64,000 nt of DNA. It comes from Streptomyces narbonensis. Lineage in GTDB: Bacteria; Actinomycetota; Actinomycetes; Streptomycetales; Streptomycetaceae. How positions within the stretch are numbered: position 1 is the stretch's first letter; each line of letters opens with the position of its first letter. The stretch is from positions 1-64,000 of the forward strand of contig NZ_BMSF01000003.1 of assembly GCF_014649015.1 (NCBI RefSeq). Direction: 5' to 3'. Of this stretch, positions 26,162 through 34,683 are shown one piece after another. Below the pieces are notes generated by a model. That model did not search any database, was not told where the DNA came from, and worked only from the letters and a program-made list of their open reading frames with translations. Both the position numbers and the translations under genes were made by a program.

Positions 26162-26330
26162 CGTCGCCTCCTTTTGCGCACGTGGGCCCAGTCTCGGTCC
26201 GCCCGCCATTCGGCGCATGTCGGACACCTCCATCCGTGCCCCGGTCTCGTCGGCGCGGAGGGCCGGGCGTACGGTGGAGTGAGGTCCGGGCCGGGGAGGG
26301 TCCGGCACGACCGGTGGGTGGTGGACGGCG

Positions 26331-26687
26331 ATGCCGAAGAACGGCGGAACCGAGGTCTTCCGGATCACGGGGGCCCGGCAGGGGCTCACCGACGACGTCC
26401 GGGGACGGCAGCGGCGGTACATCATCTCGATGACGGTCCGGACGCTCTCCGTGATCGCCGCGGCGGTGCTGTGGAACGTCGAACGGCACGTGGCGATCGT
26501 GGCGCTCGCCCTCGGGATCCTGCTCCCCTATATCGCCGTGGTCATCGCGAACGCGGGGCGGGAGTCGGCGCCGTCCCTTCCCTCCACCTTCGTACCGGCT
26601 CCGGTGCGTCCCGCGCTCGGCGCGGCGGGGACGGCGGAGGCGGCGGAGGGTGCCGGGGCGGAGGCTCCGTACGGCGGCCGGAACTGA
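26331..26687 (+). CDS. DUF3099-family membrane protein
   Basis: A 118-residue protein. It starts with the DUF3099 signature (VFRITGARQGLTDDVRGRQR, then RYIISMTVRT), followed by two membrane helices (TLSVIAAAVLWNV; VAIVALALGILLPYIAVVIAN) and an Ala/Pro-rich cytoplasmic tail. Widespread in actinobacteria, function unknown. The start ATG is preceded by GGTGGACG. It is likely a monocistronic gene. Confidence 0.85.
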   Translation: MPKNGGTEVFRITGARQGLTDDVRGRQRRYIISMTVRTLSVIAAAVLWNVERHVAIVALALGILLPYIAVVIANAGRESAPSLPSTFVPAPVRPALGAAGTAEAAEGAGAEAPYGGRN

Positions 26688-26810
26688 TCACGGACAGTGG
26701 CCGGAAACCTCAAGAAAAGCTCAGATCAATCATGACGTTCCAGTGCACCGCACCCCATGTGCCGTGACATACTGCCTACGCGCTCCGCATCCCCCGTCGG
26801 AGCGACGGAC

Positions 26811-26848
26811 CGATGCCGGGCAGCTCCCCCCGTGGCTGCCCGGCATCG
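26811..26848 (+). terminator. Strong hairpin before the small zinc-like protein gene
   Basis: A perfect 14-bp stem, CGATGCCGGGCAGC/GCTGCCCGGCATCG, with a 10-base loop. It lies 124 bases after the DUF3099 gene and 21 bases before the next start, so it is a terminator or a leader hairpin. No T tract. Confidence 0.5.
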
Positions 26849-26869
26849 CCCTTGCTGGACAATGATCGG

Positions 26870-27088
26870 GTGAGCGAAGAGAAGCCGATCTGTTCCGCCA
26901 AGGGCTGCCGCGTCGACGCCGTCTGGGTCCTCGCGTGGAACAACCCCAAGCTGCACACGCCCGAGCGGCGCAAGACGTGGCTCGCGTGCGAAGAACACCG
27001 CGAGCACCTCTCCCAGTTCCTGGGGGTACGGGGTTTCCTCAAGGACGTCGTCCCGCTGAGCGAGTGGGAGCAGCCGGCCGAGGGCTGA
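26870..27088 (+). CDS. Small conserved protein with possible zinc site
   Basis: A 72-residue soluble protein, MSEEKPICSAKGCRVDAVWV at the N-terminus, later WLACEEHREHLSQFLGVRGF. Two cysteines spaced CxxxxC and a later C-x-x-H-x-x-H group could bind a metal. The GTG start at 26870 is six bases after GACAAT (26858-26863), a -10-like box, and there is no ribosome site, which suggests a leaderless message. It is convergent with moaA, leaving only ten bases between stops. I do not know its function; some genomes label it acetone carboxylase, which the sequence does not support. Confidence 0.7.
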   Translation: MSEEKPICSAKGCRVDAVWVLAWNNPKLHTPERRKTWLACEEHREHLSQFLGVRGFLKDVVPLSEWEQPAEG

Positions 27089-27098
27089 GGCCCCGGTC

Positions 27099-28088
27099 TC
27101 AGCCGCCGATCGCCGACATCGGGCGGTCCGGCTGGAGGAAGCTCGGGTCGTCGAGGCCCGAGCCGGCCTTCTTGCCCCACATGGCCTGCTTCCAGATCCG
27201 CGCGACCTCCTCGTCCGGCGCGTCCGAGCGGAGCGTGGCCCGCAGGTCCGTCTCCTCGGTGGCGAAGAGGCAGGTGCGCACCTGTCCGTCGGCGGTGAGC
27301 CGGGTGCGGTCGCAGGCTCGGCAGAACGGGCGGGTGACGGAGGCGATGACGCCCACCGTGTGCGGTCCGCCGTCGACGACCCAGCGCTCGGCGGGGGCGG
27401 AGCCGCGCTCGTCGGCGCCCTCGGCGGTCAGGGTGAAGCGGGTGCGGAGGGACTCCAGGATGTCCCCTGCGGTGATCATGCCGTCGCGCTTCCAGCCGTG
27501 CTGGGCGTCGAGGGGCATCTGCTCGATGAAGCGGAGCTCGTAACCCTCCTCGATCGCCCAGGCGAGCAGGTCGGGGGCCTCGTCGGCGTTGAGCCCGGGC
27601 ATCAGGACCGCGTTGACCTTCACCGGGGTGAGGCCGGCGTCCCGCGCGGCGGCCATGCCGTCGAGGACGTCGCGGTGGCGGTCGCGGCGGGTGAGGGTCT
27701 TGAAGACCTCGGGGCGCAGGGTGTCCAGGGAGACATTGACCCGGTCCAGGCCGGCGGCCTTGAGGGCGGTGGCCGTGCGCTTGAGCCCGATGCCGTTCGT
27801 CGTGAGGGACATGCGGGGGCGGGGCTCCAGGGCGGCGCAGCGCTCGACGATCCCGACGAGGCCGGGGCGGAGCAGCGGCTCGCCGCCCGTGAAGCGGACC
27901 TCGGTGACGCCGAGGTCGGTGACGGCGATGCGGATCAGCCGGACGATCTCGTCGTCGGTGAGGAGATCCGGCTTCGCGAGCCACTGCAGGCCCTCTTCCG
28001 GCATGCAGTACGTGCAGCGCAGGTTGCACCGGTCGGTGAGCGAGACGCGCAGGTCGGTGGCGACCCTGCCGTAGGTGTCGATGAGCAC
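27099..28088 (-). CDS. moaA: GTP 3',8-cyclase MoaA
   Basis: The radical-SAM enzyme that starts molybdenum cofactor synthesis by converting GTP to 3',8-cyclo-GTP. 329 residues. It has the N-terminal SAM cluster motif DRCNLRCTYCMPEEG (CxxxCxxC at about 20-30), TGGEPLLRPG, the second Fe-S site in the C-terminal part (FCRACDRTRL and VRTCLF), and the essential GG at the C-terminus (SAIGG). The GTG start at 28088 has GGGGAGGGGG upstream. Other moa genes are not in the window, so it is a stand-alone copy. Confidence 0.96.
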   Translation of the reverse strand: MLIDTYGRVATDLRVSLTDRCNLRCTYCMPEEGLQWLAKPDLLTDDEIVRLIRIAVTDLGVTEVRFTGGEPLLRPGLVGIVERCAALEPRPRMSLTTNGIGLKRTATALKAAGLDRVNVSLDTLRPEVFKTLTRRDRHRDVLDGMAAARDAGLTPVKVNAVLMPGLNADEAPDLLAWAIEEGYELRFIEQMPLDAQHGWKRDGMITAGDILESLRTRFTLTAEGADERGSAPAERWVVDGGPHTVGVIASVTRPFCRACDRTRLTADGQVRTCLFATEETDLRATLRSDAPDEEVARIWKQAMWGKKAGSGLDDPSFLQPDRPMSAIGG

Positions 28089-28182
28089 TGTGGGCCCCCT
28101 CCCCGTCTTGCGGATGCGTGTGATGCCGAGCCTACGTGAGGCCACCGACAAGAAGCAGGGGCAGATTGTCACGGGACCGGAG

Positions 28183-28214
28183 CGGCCGCGTCGTAGAACC
28201 CTACGACGCGGCCG
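28183..28214 (-). terminator. Hairpin after the sodium symporter gene
   Basis: Perfect 14-bp stem CGGCCGCGTCGTAG/CTACGACGCGGCCG with loop AACC, 40 bases after the symporter stop. It has no T tract. Confidence 0.7.
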
Positions 28215-28254
28215 GTGGATCGCTGCGGACCGTGCACGAGACGTCGCGCTCCGG

Positions 28255-29895
28255 TCAGTGCTTGACCGCGGCGGCCACCCCGACGCCGGTGAGGGACTTG
28301 ACCTCCAGCTCCGCGTACTTGCCGGCGTCCGGCTCCTCCTTGGAGAGGAGCGAGCCGAGCCAGCCGAGGAGGAAGCCGAGCGGGATCGAGACGAGGCCGG
28401 GGTTCTCCAGCGGGAACCAGTGGAAGTCCACGCCCTTGAACATCGAGGCCGGTCCGCCGGAGACGACCGGCGAGAAGAGGACGAGCACGACGGAGGAGAT
28501 CAGTCCGCCGTAGATCGACCAGAGCGCTCCCTGGGTGGTGAACCGCTTCCAGAAGAGCGAGTAGAGGATCGTCGGCAGGTTGGCCGAGGCGGCGACCGCG
28601 AAGGCGAGGGCGACCAGGCCGGCGACGTTGAGGTCGCGGGCGAGGGCGCCGAGTGCGATCGAGACGATGCCGATGAGGACGGTGGACCAGCGGGCGGCCC
28701 GCATCTCCTCCTTCTCTGTGGCCTTCCCCCGCTTGATCACGTTCGCGTAGATGTCGTGCGCGAAGGACGAGGAGGAGGCCAGCGTCAGTCCGGCGACCAC
28801 GGCGAGGATGGTGGCGAAGGCGACGGCGGAGATGACGGCGAGGAGGATCGCGCCGCCGGTGGAGCCGGCGCCGCCGCCGACCTCCAGGGCGGTGAGCGGG
28901 GCCGCCGTGTTGCCCGCCTTGTTGGACGCCTTGATGGTGTCGCCGCTGAGCAGGGCGGCGGCGCCGAAGCCGAGGACGATCGTCATCAGGTAGAAGGCGC
29001 CGATGATGCCGATGGCCCAGTTGACCGACTTACGGGCGGCCTTGGCGGTCGGCACCGTGTAGAAGCGGATCAGGATGTGCGGCAGGCCGGCCGTGCCGAG
29101 GACGAGCGCGATGCCGAGGGAGAGGAAGTCCAGCTTCGAGAGGGCGCTGACGCCGTACTTGAGGCCGGGGTCCAGGAAGGCGTCGCCCTTGCCGCTGTTG
29201 GTGGCGGCCGCGCCGAGCAGCTCGGAGATGTTGAAGTTGAACTTGAGGAGGATGAGGAAGGTGATCAGGAGGGTGCCCGCGATGAGCAGGACCGCCTTGA
29301 CCATCTGCACCCAGGTGGTGCCCTTCATGCCGCCGATCGTCACGTACACGATCATCAGGACGCCGACGAGGGCGACGATCGCGATCTTGCCGCCGTCGCT
29401 GGTGATGCCGAGCAGCAGCGAGACGAGCACGCCCGCGCCCGCCATCTGCGCGAGCAGGTAGAAGATCGAGACGACGATGGTGGAGGTGCCGGCGGCGGTC
29501 CTGACGGGGCGCTGGCGCATCCGGTAGGCGAGGACGTCGCCCATCGTGAACCGGCCGGAGTTGCGCAGGGGCTCGGCGACCAGGAGCAGGGCGACGAGCC
29601 AGGCGACGAGGAAGCCGATCGAGTAGAGGAAGCCGTCGTAGCCGTAGAGGGCGATGGCGCCGCTGATGCCGAGGAAGGACGCGGCGGACATGTAGTCGCC
29701 GGAGATCGCGAGGCCGTTCTGGAAGCCGGTGAACTGGCCGCCGCCGGCGTAGAAGTCGGCGGTGCTGCGGGTCTGGCGGCCGGCCCAGACGGTGATGACC
29801 AGGGTCGCCACGACGAAGGCGCCGAACAGGGCGATGATCAGCGGCCGGTGCTCGCTGGTGGCGTTGCCCGCCGCGAGCAGGACGGTGGAGCTCAT
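28255..29895 (-). CDS. Solute:sodium symporter, cation/acetate (ActP/MctC-like) type
   Basis: A 546-residue SSS-family transporter with about 13 membrane segments. It has the family stretch GDYMSAASFLGISGAIAL and an ActP-like N-terminal half (FYAGGGQFTGFQNGLAIS). The likely substrate is acetate or another short monocarboxylate, with Na+ or H+; this rests on family resemblance and on the adjoining DUF485 gene, which accompanies actP in many bacteria. The DUF485 gene is upstream and overlaps by four bases (ATGA). A hairpin terminator follows the stop codon. Confidence 0.92.
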   Translation of the reverse strand: MSSTVLLAAGNATSEHRPLIIALFGAFVVATLVITVWAGRQTRSTADFYAGGGQFTGFQNGLAISGDYMSAASFLGISGAIALYGYDGFLYSIGFLVAWLVALLLVAEPLRNSGRFTMGDVLAYRMRQRPVRTAAGTSTIVVSIFYLLAQMAGAGVLVSLLLGITSDGGKIAIVALVGVLMIVYVTIGGMKGTTWVQMVKAVLLIAGTLLITFLILLKFNFNISELLGAAATNSGKGDAFLDPGLKYGVSALSKLDFLSLGIALVLGTAGLPHILIRFYTVPTAKAARKSVNWAIGIIGAFYLMTIVLGFGAAALLSGDTIKASNKAGNTAAPLTALEVGGGAGSTGGAILLAVISAVAFATILAVVAGLTLASSSSFAHDIYANVIKRGKATEKEEMRAARWSTVLIGIVSIALGALARDLNVAGLVALAFAVAASANLPTILYSLFWKRFTTQGALWSIYGGLISSVVLVLFSPVVSGGPASMFKGVDFHWFPLENPGLVSIPLGFLLGWLGSLLSKEEPDAGKYAELEVKSLTGVGVAAAVKH

Positions 29896-30266
29896 GCGTC
29901 GCCCTCCATACGGTTCCGGATGGCCTCGGCGCGGGGGTCGAGGCTGTTCGCGGCGTGCCGCGAGTAGAGCCAGGCGATGAGGAAGGTGGTCAGGAACTGG
30001 CCGAGGCCCAGGACCAGCGCCACGTTGATGTTGCCGAAGAGCCTGGTGCTCATGAAGTCGCCCGCGTAGTTGGAAAGCAGCACGTAGAGCAGGTACCAGG
30101 CGATGAAGGCGAGGGTGAGGGGGAAGGCGAAGGAGCGGTAGGTGCGGCGCAGTTCGCCGAACTCCTCGCCCTCCTGCACCTCGACGAACTGCTCCGTCGT
30201 GGGCGACACCGGACCGTGGTCGGTGTCCGTTCCGTTTCTGGGCGGCGGCGGTGCTTCGGTAGCCAC
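29892..30266 (-). CDS. DUF485-family inner-membrane protein (YjcH-like)
   Basis: A 124-residue protein: Pro/Thr-rich N-terminal tail of about 40 residues, then a DUF485 domain with two membrane helices (FPLTLAFIAWYLLYVLLSNY; NVALVLGLGQFLTTFLIAWL). E. coli yjcH sits in the same place before actP. The GTG start at 30266 is supported by GAGGAG five bases upstream; the longer open frame lacks a site. First gene of the two-gene symporter operon; the 273-base gap to the divergent subtilase gene should hold promoters for both. Confidence 0.88.
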   Translation of the reverse strand: MATEAPPPPRNGTDTDHGPVSPTTEQFVEVQEGEEFGELRRTYRSFAFPLTLAFIAWYLLYVLLSNYAGDFMSTRLFGNINVALVLGLGQFLTTFLIAWLYSRHAANSLDPRAEAIRNRMEGDA

Positions 30267-30440
30267 GGAATCTCCTCGTGACGCGGGGACGGACGGCATG
30301 CTCAAGGGGGCCTCACCAGGGGTGCGGGAACGGGGGCGCCGATCGGAGCCCCTCCCCTGTCCAACGGCACGGAGCCGGAAGCGAAGTGGTTCACGCGAGG
30401 GATTTATTCGCACGGATCTTCATGAAGTCTTCTCAACTCA

Positions 30441-30512
30441 TTGAAGCGGCGGGAAGATCAGCGATAGCTTCACTCGTCATGCACCTGTCCGCGCGTAAAC
30501 CCGCGCGCGGAC
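30441..30512 (+). promoter_or_regulatory. Possible promoter and leader hairpin of the subtilase gene
   Basis: TTGAAG (30441-30446) and GATAGC (30463-30468) with 16 bases between them. A hairpin GTCCGCGCG/CGCGCGGAC (30487-30512) lies in the leader, before GGAG and ATG 30540. Weakly supported. Confidence 0.35.
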
Positions 30513-30539
30513 AGTACATACGGATGATGTGGAGAACCC

Positions 30540-32081
30540 ATGGCTCATCTGGGATCGAGGCGCGGCCGAGCTCTTGCTCTGCCTGCTGGTCTCGCGCTCA
30601 CGGCCTCGCTCGGCTTCCTTCCCTCCGGCGCCGCCTCCGCCGCGGATCTGAGTGACGCTCCGGCTGCGGCCGTCGCCGCGACGAACGGGCCGAAGCTCTC
30701 GTACGTCGTCAACGTCGCGGGTGGCCGCTGGACCGCCGCCTCGGTGAAGAAGGCGATCGCCGCCGCCGGCGGAGAGGTCGTCATCTCGTACGACAAGATA
30801 GGCGTGATAGTCGTCCACTCGCAGAACCCCGAGTTCGCGAAGACGATCCGCCAGGCGCGTGGCGTGGTGTCGGCCGGTTCGACCCGTACCGCCCCGCTCT
30901 CCGTCCAGACCGACACCTCGGTCGACGAGGGCGCTCAGACGCTGTCCGCGGCCGAGGCCAAGGCCGCCGCGGCCAAGGCCACGGACGAGCAGGACCCGCT
31001 GGAGCCCCTGCAGTGGGACCTGCCCGCCATCAAGGCGGACAAGGCGCACCAGAAGACGCTGGGCAGCAAGCGCGTGACCGTCGCCGTCATCGACACGGGC
31101 GTCGACGACACACACCCGGACCTGGCGCCGAACTTCGACGTCAAGGCCTCCGCGAACTGCGTGTCCGGCAAGCCGGACACCACCGCCGGCTCGTGGCGTC
31201 CGAACCCGGGCGAGAGCGACCACGGCACGCACGTCGCCGGCACGATCGCCGCCGCCAAGAACGGCATCGGCATGACCGGCGTCGCCCCGGGCGTCAAGGT
31301 CTCGGGCATCAAGGTGTCGACCCCGGACGGCTTCTTCTACACCGAGGCCGTGGTCTGCGGCTTCATGTGGGCGGCCGAGCAGGGCGTCGAGATCACGAAC
31401 AACAGCTACTACACCGACCCGTGGATGTTCGCCTGCAAGAACGACGAGGACCAGAAGGCCCTCATCGAGGCGGTCACCCGTGCGACCCGGTACGCGGAGA
31501 AGAAGGGCACGGTCAACGTCGCCGCGGCCGGCAACTCCAAGTTCGACCTGGCTGCCGACTCGATCGTCGACAACAGCAGCCCGAACGACACCACGCCCGG
31601 CGACCGGGTCATCGACCCGAAGGAGTGCCTCGACTACCCGGCCATGCTGCCGGGCGTCGTCACGGTCTCCGCGACCGGAGCCAAGGACCTCAAGGCGTCC
31701 TACTCCAACTACGGTCTCGGCGTGATCGACGTCGCCGCCCCCGGCGGTGACCGCACCGAGTACCAGACCCCGGACGCCCCGGCGGTCAACGGCCGCATCC
31801 TGTCGACCACGGTCAACGGCGGCTACAACTACAAGGCCGGCACGTCGATGGCCTCGCCGCACGCGGCGGGCGTCCTCGCGCTGATCAAGTCGACGCACCC
31901 CTACGCGAGCCCGGCGGCCCTCAAGGCGCTGCTGTACGCGCAGGCCGACGACCGCGCCTGCACCAACCCGTACGACATCGAGGGGGACGGCAAGATCGAC
32001 GCCGTCTGTGAGGGTGGCAAGAACAAGAACGGCTTCTACGGGGCCGGTCTGATCGACGCGCTGGACGCTGTCCGCCGCTAG
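30540..32081 (+). CDS. Secreted S8-family serine protease (subtilase)
   Basis: A 513-residue extracellular protease with a Sec signal peptide (about 1-35, ending SGAASAAD), an N-terminal propeptide of about 120 residues (YVVNVAGGRW onward) and the catalytic domain: Asp in VAVIDTGVDDTHPDL, His in DHGTHVAGTIAAA, oxyanion Asn in NVAAAGNS and Ser in AGTSMASPHAAGVLA. There is no obvious membrane anchor or C-terminal accessory domain, so it should be released. Related streptomycete subtilases are expressed around aerial growth; timing here is unknown. A strong terminator follows. Confidence 0.95.
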   Translation: MAHLGSRRGRALALPAGLALTASLGFLPSGAASAADLSDAPAAAVAATNGPKLSYVVNVAGGRWTAASVKKAIAAAGGEVVISYDKIGVIVVHSQNPEFAKTIRQARGVVSAGSTRTAPLSVQTDTSVDEGAQTLSAAEAKAAAAKATDEQDPLEPLQWDLPAIKADKAHQKTLGSKRVTVAVIDTGVDDTHPDLAPNFDVKASANCVSGKPDTTAGSWRPNPGESDHGTHVAGTIAAAKNGIGMTGVAPGVKVSGIKVSTPDGFFYTEAVVCGFMWAAEQGVEITNNSYYTDPWMFACKNDEDQKALIEAVTRATRYAEKKGTVNVAAAGNSKFDLAADSIVDNSSPNDTTPGDRVIDPKECLDYPAMLPGVVTVSATGAKDLKASYSNYGLGVIDVAAPGGDRTEYQTPDAPAVNGRILSTTVNGGYNYKAGTSMASPHAAGVLALIKSTHPYASPAALKALLYAQADDRACTNPYDIEGDGKIDAVCEGGKNKNGFYGAGLIDALDAVRR

Positions 32082-32092
32082 TCATCTGCGAG

Positions 32093-32130
32093 GGGCCCTG
32101 GTGCGGTGTGCCGCACCAGGGCCCTTTCGC
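32093..32130 (+). terminator. Terminator of the subtilase gene
   Basis: Perfect 14-bp stem GGGCCCTGGTGCGG/CCGCACCAGGGCCC with loop TGTG, followed by TTT, 11 bases after the stop. Confidence 0.9.
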
Positions 32131-32138
32131 ATGACGCC

Positions 32139-32170
32139 GTGGCACTGAGTGCCACGTGCCGTGCCATAGT
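32139..32170 (+). promoter_or_regulatory. Candidate operator and -10 box of the CoA-transferase gene
   Basis: GTGGCAC-TGA-GTGCCAC (32139-32155), a perfect 7-bp inverted repeat, lies just before CATAGT (32165-32170), a -10-like box six bases from the start codon. A repressor bound here would block the promoter. The cognate regulator is unknown. Confidence 0.55.
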
Positions 32171-32176
32171 GCTGTC

Positions 32177-33475
32177 ATGGACAACACACCACGTTCCGGT
32201 ACGGAGTTGCTGTGGTCGGCTCTCGGCGGCGATCCCGCCCTGGTGGACCGTGTGGAGTACGGCGGGACCTCCGGGCTGCTGCCCGCGCGGCTGCCGGTGA
32301 TGGACCTGGCGCGGGCCGCGGTCGCGGTCTGCTCGCTCGCCGCGGTGGAGCACGCGGGGCTCCCGGGGCCGGTGCGGGTGGACGACGGGGCGGTCGCCAC
32401 GGCCTTCGTGAGCGAGCGTCATCTGCGGGTCGACGGGCGGGCGCCGGTGAGCTTCGCGCCGCTGTCGCGGTTCTGGCGGGCGTCGGACGGCTGGGTCCGT
32501 ACGCATGCCAATTACCCGCACCACCGGGCCGCGTTGCTCGTGGCGCTGGGTGTCCCCGACTCCGTCGAGGCGGTGGCCGGGGCCATCGGCGAGCGGAAGG
32601 CCGTCGAGGTCGAGAGCGCGGTGTACGCGGCCGGGGGCCTGGCCGTCGCCCTGCGCACGCCCTCGGAGTGGGCGGAGCACCCGCAGGGCCGGGAGGTGGC
32701 GGCCCGGCCGCTGCTGACCCGGGAGCGGCTCGACGAGGCCCCGCCGCGGCGCCGCTCGGGTCCGCTCCGGGTGCTCGATCTGACCCGGGTGATCGCCGGA
32801 CCCGTCGCGACGCGGACGCTGGCGCTGCTCGGGGCGGACGTGCTGCGGATCGATCCGCCGGGCAACCCCGAGCTGCCGGACCAGCACGCGGACACGAATG
32901 TCGGGAAGCGGACCGCGGCCCTCGATCTGGAGCGGCCGTCGGACCGGCGCACCTTCGACGAACTCCTGGACGCGGCGGACGTCTTGGTCACCGGCTACCG
33001 GCCGGGCGCGCTCGACCGGTTCGGCCTCGACCGGCCCGGCCTGGTGACCGCGCGGCTGTCGGCCTGGGGCGACTACGGGCCGTGGGGCGAGCGGCGCGGC
33101 TTCGACTCCCTGGTGCAGGTGGCGACGGGCATCGCCGTGACCGAGGGCTCGGCGGAGGAGCCGGGGACCCTTCCGGCGCAGGCCCTGGACCACGGGACGG
33201 GGTATCTGCTCGCGGCGGCGGTGCTGCGGTCGCTGACGGAGCAGCGCGCGGAGGGCGGCGGCCGGCTCGTGCGCATGGCACTCGCCCAGACGGGCCACTG
33301 GCTGACGACCGCGCTGCCGCGGTACGAGCCCGAGCGGTACGTCACCGAGTCGGACGGCCCGCTGGGGCGGCTGCGGCACGCGCTGTCGCCGGTCTCGTAC
33401 GAGGGCGGCCCGACGAACTGGACCCGGCCCCCGGGTCTGGCCGGGGCGGACGCGCCGGAGTGGCCGGGGGCCTGA
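32177..33475 (+). CDS. CaiB/BaiF-type (family III) CoA transferase
   Basis: A 432-residue CoA-transferase family III protein. The conserved core starts at about residue 195 (LRVLDLTRVIAGPVATRTLA, LLGADVLRIDPP). It is followed by VGKRTAALDLE, then LVTGYRPGALDRFGLD and ARLSAWGDYGPWGERRGFDS. These enzymes move CoA between carboxylic acids. The N-terminal 190 residues form a longer lead than in typical family members and repeat features of the fold weakly. ATG 32177 has no ribosome site but a -10-like CATAGT six bases away, so the message is probably leaderless. Substrate unknown; no acyl-CoA genes adjoin. Confidence 0.87.
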   Translation: MDNTPRSGTELLWSALGGDPALVDRVEYGGTSGLLPARLPVMDLARAAVAVCSLAAVEHAGLPGPVRVDDGAVATAFVSERHLRVDGRAPVSFAPLSRFWRASDGWVRTHANYPHHRAALLVALGVPDSVEAVAGAIGERKAVEVESAVYAAGGLAVALRTPSEWAEHPQGREVAARPLLTRERLDEAPPRRRSGPLRVLDLTRVIAGPVATRTLALLGADVLRIDPPGNPELPDQHADTNVGKRTAALDLERPSDRRTFDELLDAADVLVTGYRPGALDRFGLDRPGLVTARLSAWGDYGPWGERRGFDSLVQVATGIAVTEGSAEEPGTLPAQALDHGTGYLLAAAVLRSLTEQRAEGGGRLVRMALAQTGHWLTTALPRYEPERYVTESDGPLGRLRHALSPVSYEGGPTNWTRPPGLAGADAPEWPGA

Positions 33476-33621
33476 CGGACGCGGCGGCCGTACAGGGGGC
33501 GGGCGGGGCCGGGAGCCCGGCAACAGGGCCTGGGACCACCCGTCCCGCCCTGCGGGACGACTGCCCACACGAGGCCGGGCCTGACGGCGACAGCGCGCCG
33601 CACAGGGCGGAGCGGAGTCGC

Positions 33622-34665
33622 TTACGGCTTGATCAGGACCTTGAGGGCCGTGCGGTCGTCCATCGCCTTGTAGCCGGCGGGGACTCCGTCCAGGTCGACC
33701 GTCAGGTCGAAGACCGGGGACGGGTCGATCGTGCCGGCGAGGACGTCCGGCAGCAGTTCCGGGATGTAGGCGCGGACCGGGGCCACACCGCCGCGCAGCG
33801 CGATGTTGCGGTCGAACATGACGGAGAGGTCGAGGCCGGTGCCGCTGCCGTGGGGCACACCGACGTAGCCGATGGAGCCGCCGTCGCGGGTGATGGCCAC
33901 CGCCGTGCGCATGGACTGCTCGGTGCCGACCGCCTCGATCACGCCGTGGGCGCCCTGGCCGCCGGTGAGTTCGCGGACGGCGGCCTCGGCGGCCTCGCCG
34001 CGCTCGGCGACGACGTCGGTGGCGCCGAAGGCGCGGGCGATGTCCGTACGGGCGGTGTGGCGGCCGAGCGCGATGATCCGCTCCGCACCGAGGCGCTTGG
34101 CGGCGAGGACGCCGCAGAGGCCGACGGCGCCGTCGCCGACGACCGCGACGGTGGAGCCGGGCTTCACGCCCGCGCCGAGGGCCGCGTGGTGGCCCGTGCC
34201 CAGGACGTCGGAGAGGGCGAGCAGCGCGGTCAGCAGGTGGTCGTCGGAGGCGGCGTCGGCGGGGAGCTTGACGAGGGTGCCGTCGGCGAAGGGGACGCGG
34301 ACGGCCTCGCCCTGGCCGCCGTCGGAGCCGACGGAGCCCCAGAAGCCACCGCGCGGGCAGGAGGTGTGGAGGCCCTCGGCGCAGTAGTCACAGGTGCCGT
34401 CGGACCAGACGAAGGGCGCGACGACGAGGTCGCCGGCGGCGAAGCCGGTGACCTCGGAGCCGGCCGCCTCGACGATGCCGAGGAACTCGTGGCCGATGCG
34501 CTGGCCGGGCTGCCGGGCGGACTCGCCCTTGTAGGCCCACAGGTCGCTGCCGCAGATGCAGGCGCGCAGCACGCGCAGGACGACGTCGGTGGGGTCCTGG
34601 ACCACCGGGTCGGGCACGTCCTCCACGCGCATGTCGAACGGGGCGTGGATGGTGGTGGCGCGCAT
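33622..34665 (-). CDS. Zinc-dependent alcohol dehydrogenase family protein
   Basis: A 347-residue medium-chain dehydrogenase. The catalytic zinc is expected from Cys in CICGSDLWAY and GHEFLG (about 37-65), the structural zinc region is GTCDYCAEGLHTSCPRGG, and the Rossmann motif is VAVVGDGAVGLCGV at about 168-181. Substrate unknown. ATG is preceded by AAGGACC. It lies 18 bases upstream of the lysoplasmalogenase stop but on the same strand after it, so it could be the last gene of a run that starts with the VIT1-family gene. The 146-base gap on its 3' side holds nothing I can name. Confidence 0.9.
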   Translation of the reverse strand: MRATTIHAPFDMRVEDVPDPVVQDPTDVVLRVLRACICGSDLWAYKGESARQPGQRIGHEFLGIVEAAGSEVTGFAAGDLVVAPFVWSDGTCDYCAEGLHTSCPRGGFWGSVGSDGGQGEAVRVPFADGTLVKLPADAASDDHLLTALLALSDVLGTGHHAALGAGVKPGSTVAVVGDGAVGLCGVLAAKRLGAERIIALGRHTARTDIARAFGATDVVAERGEAAEAAVRELTGGQGAHGVIEAVGTEQSMRTAVAITRDGGSIGYVGVPHGSGTGLDLSVMFDRNIALRGGVAPVRAYIPELLPDVLAGTIDPSPVFDLTVDLDGVPAGYKAMDDRTALKVLIKP

Positions 34666-34683
34666 GGGGGGTGGTCCTTGCTG

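Noticed and set aside
28075..29967. 630-codon plus-strand frame opposite moaA and the sodium symporter
   Set aside because: Shadow frame rich in Asp/Glu/Gly/Arg, with no domain.
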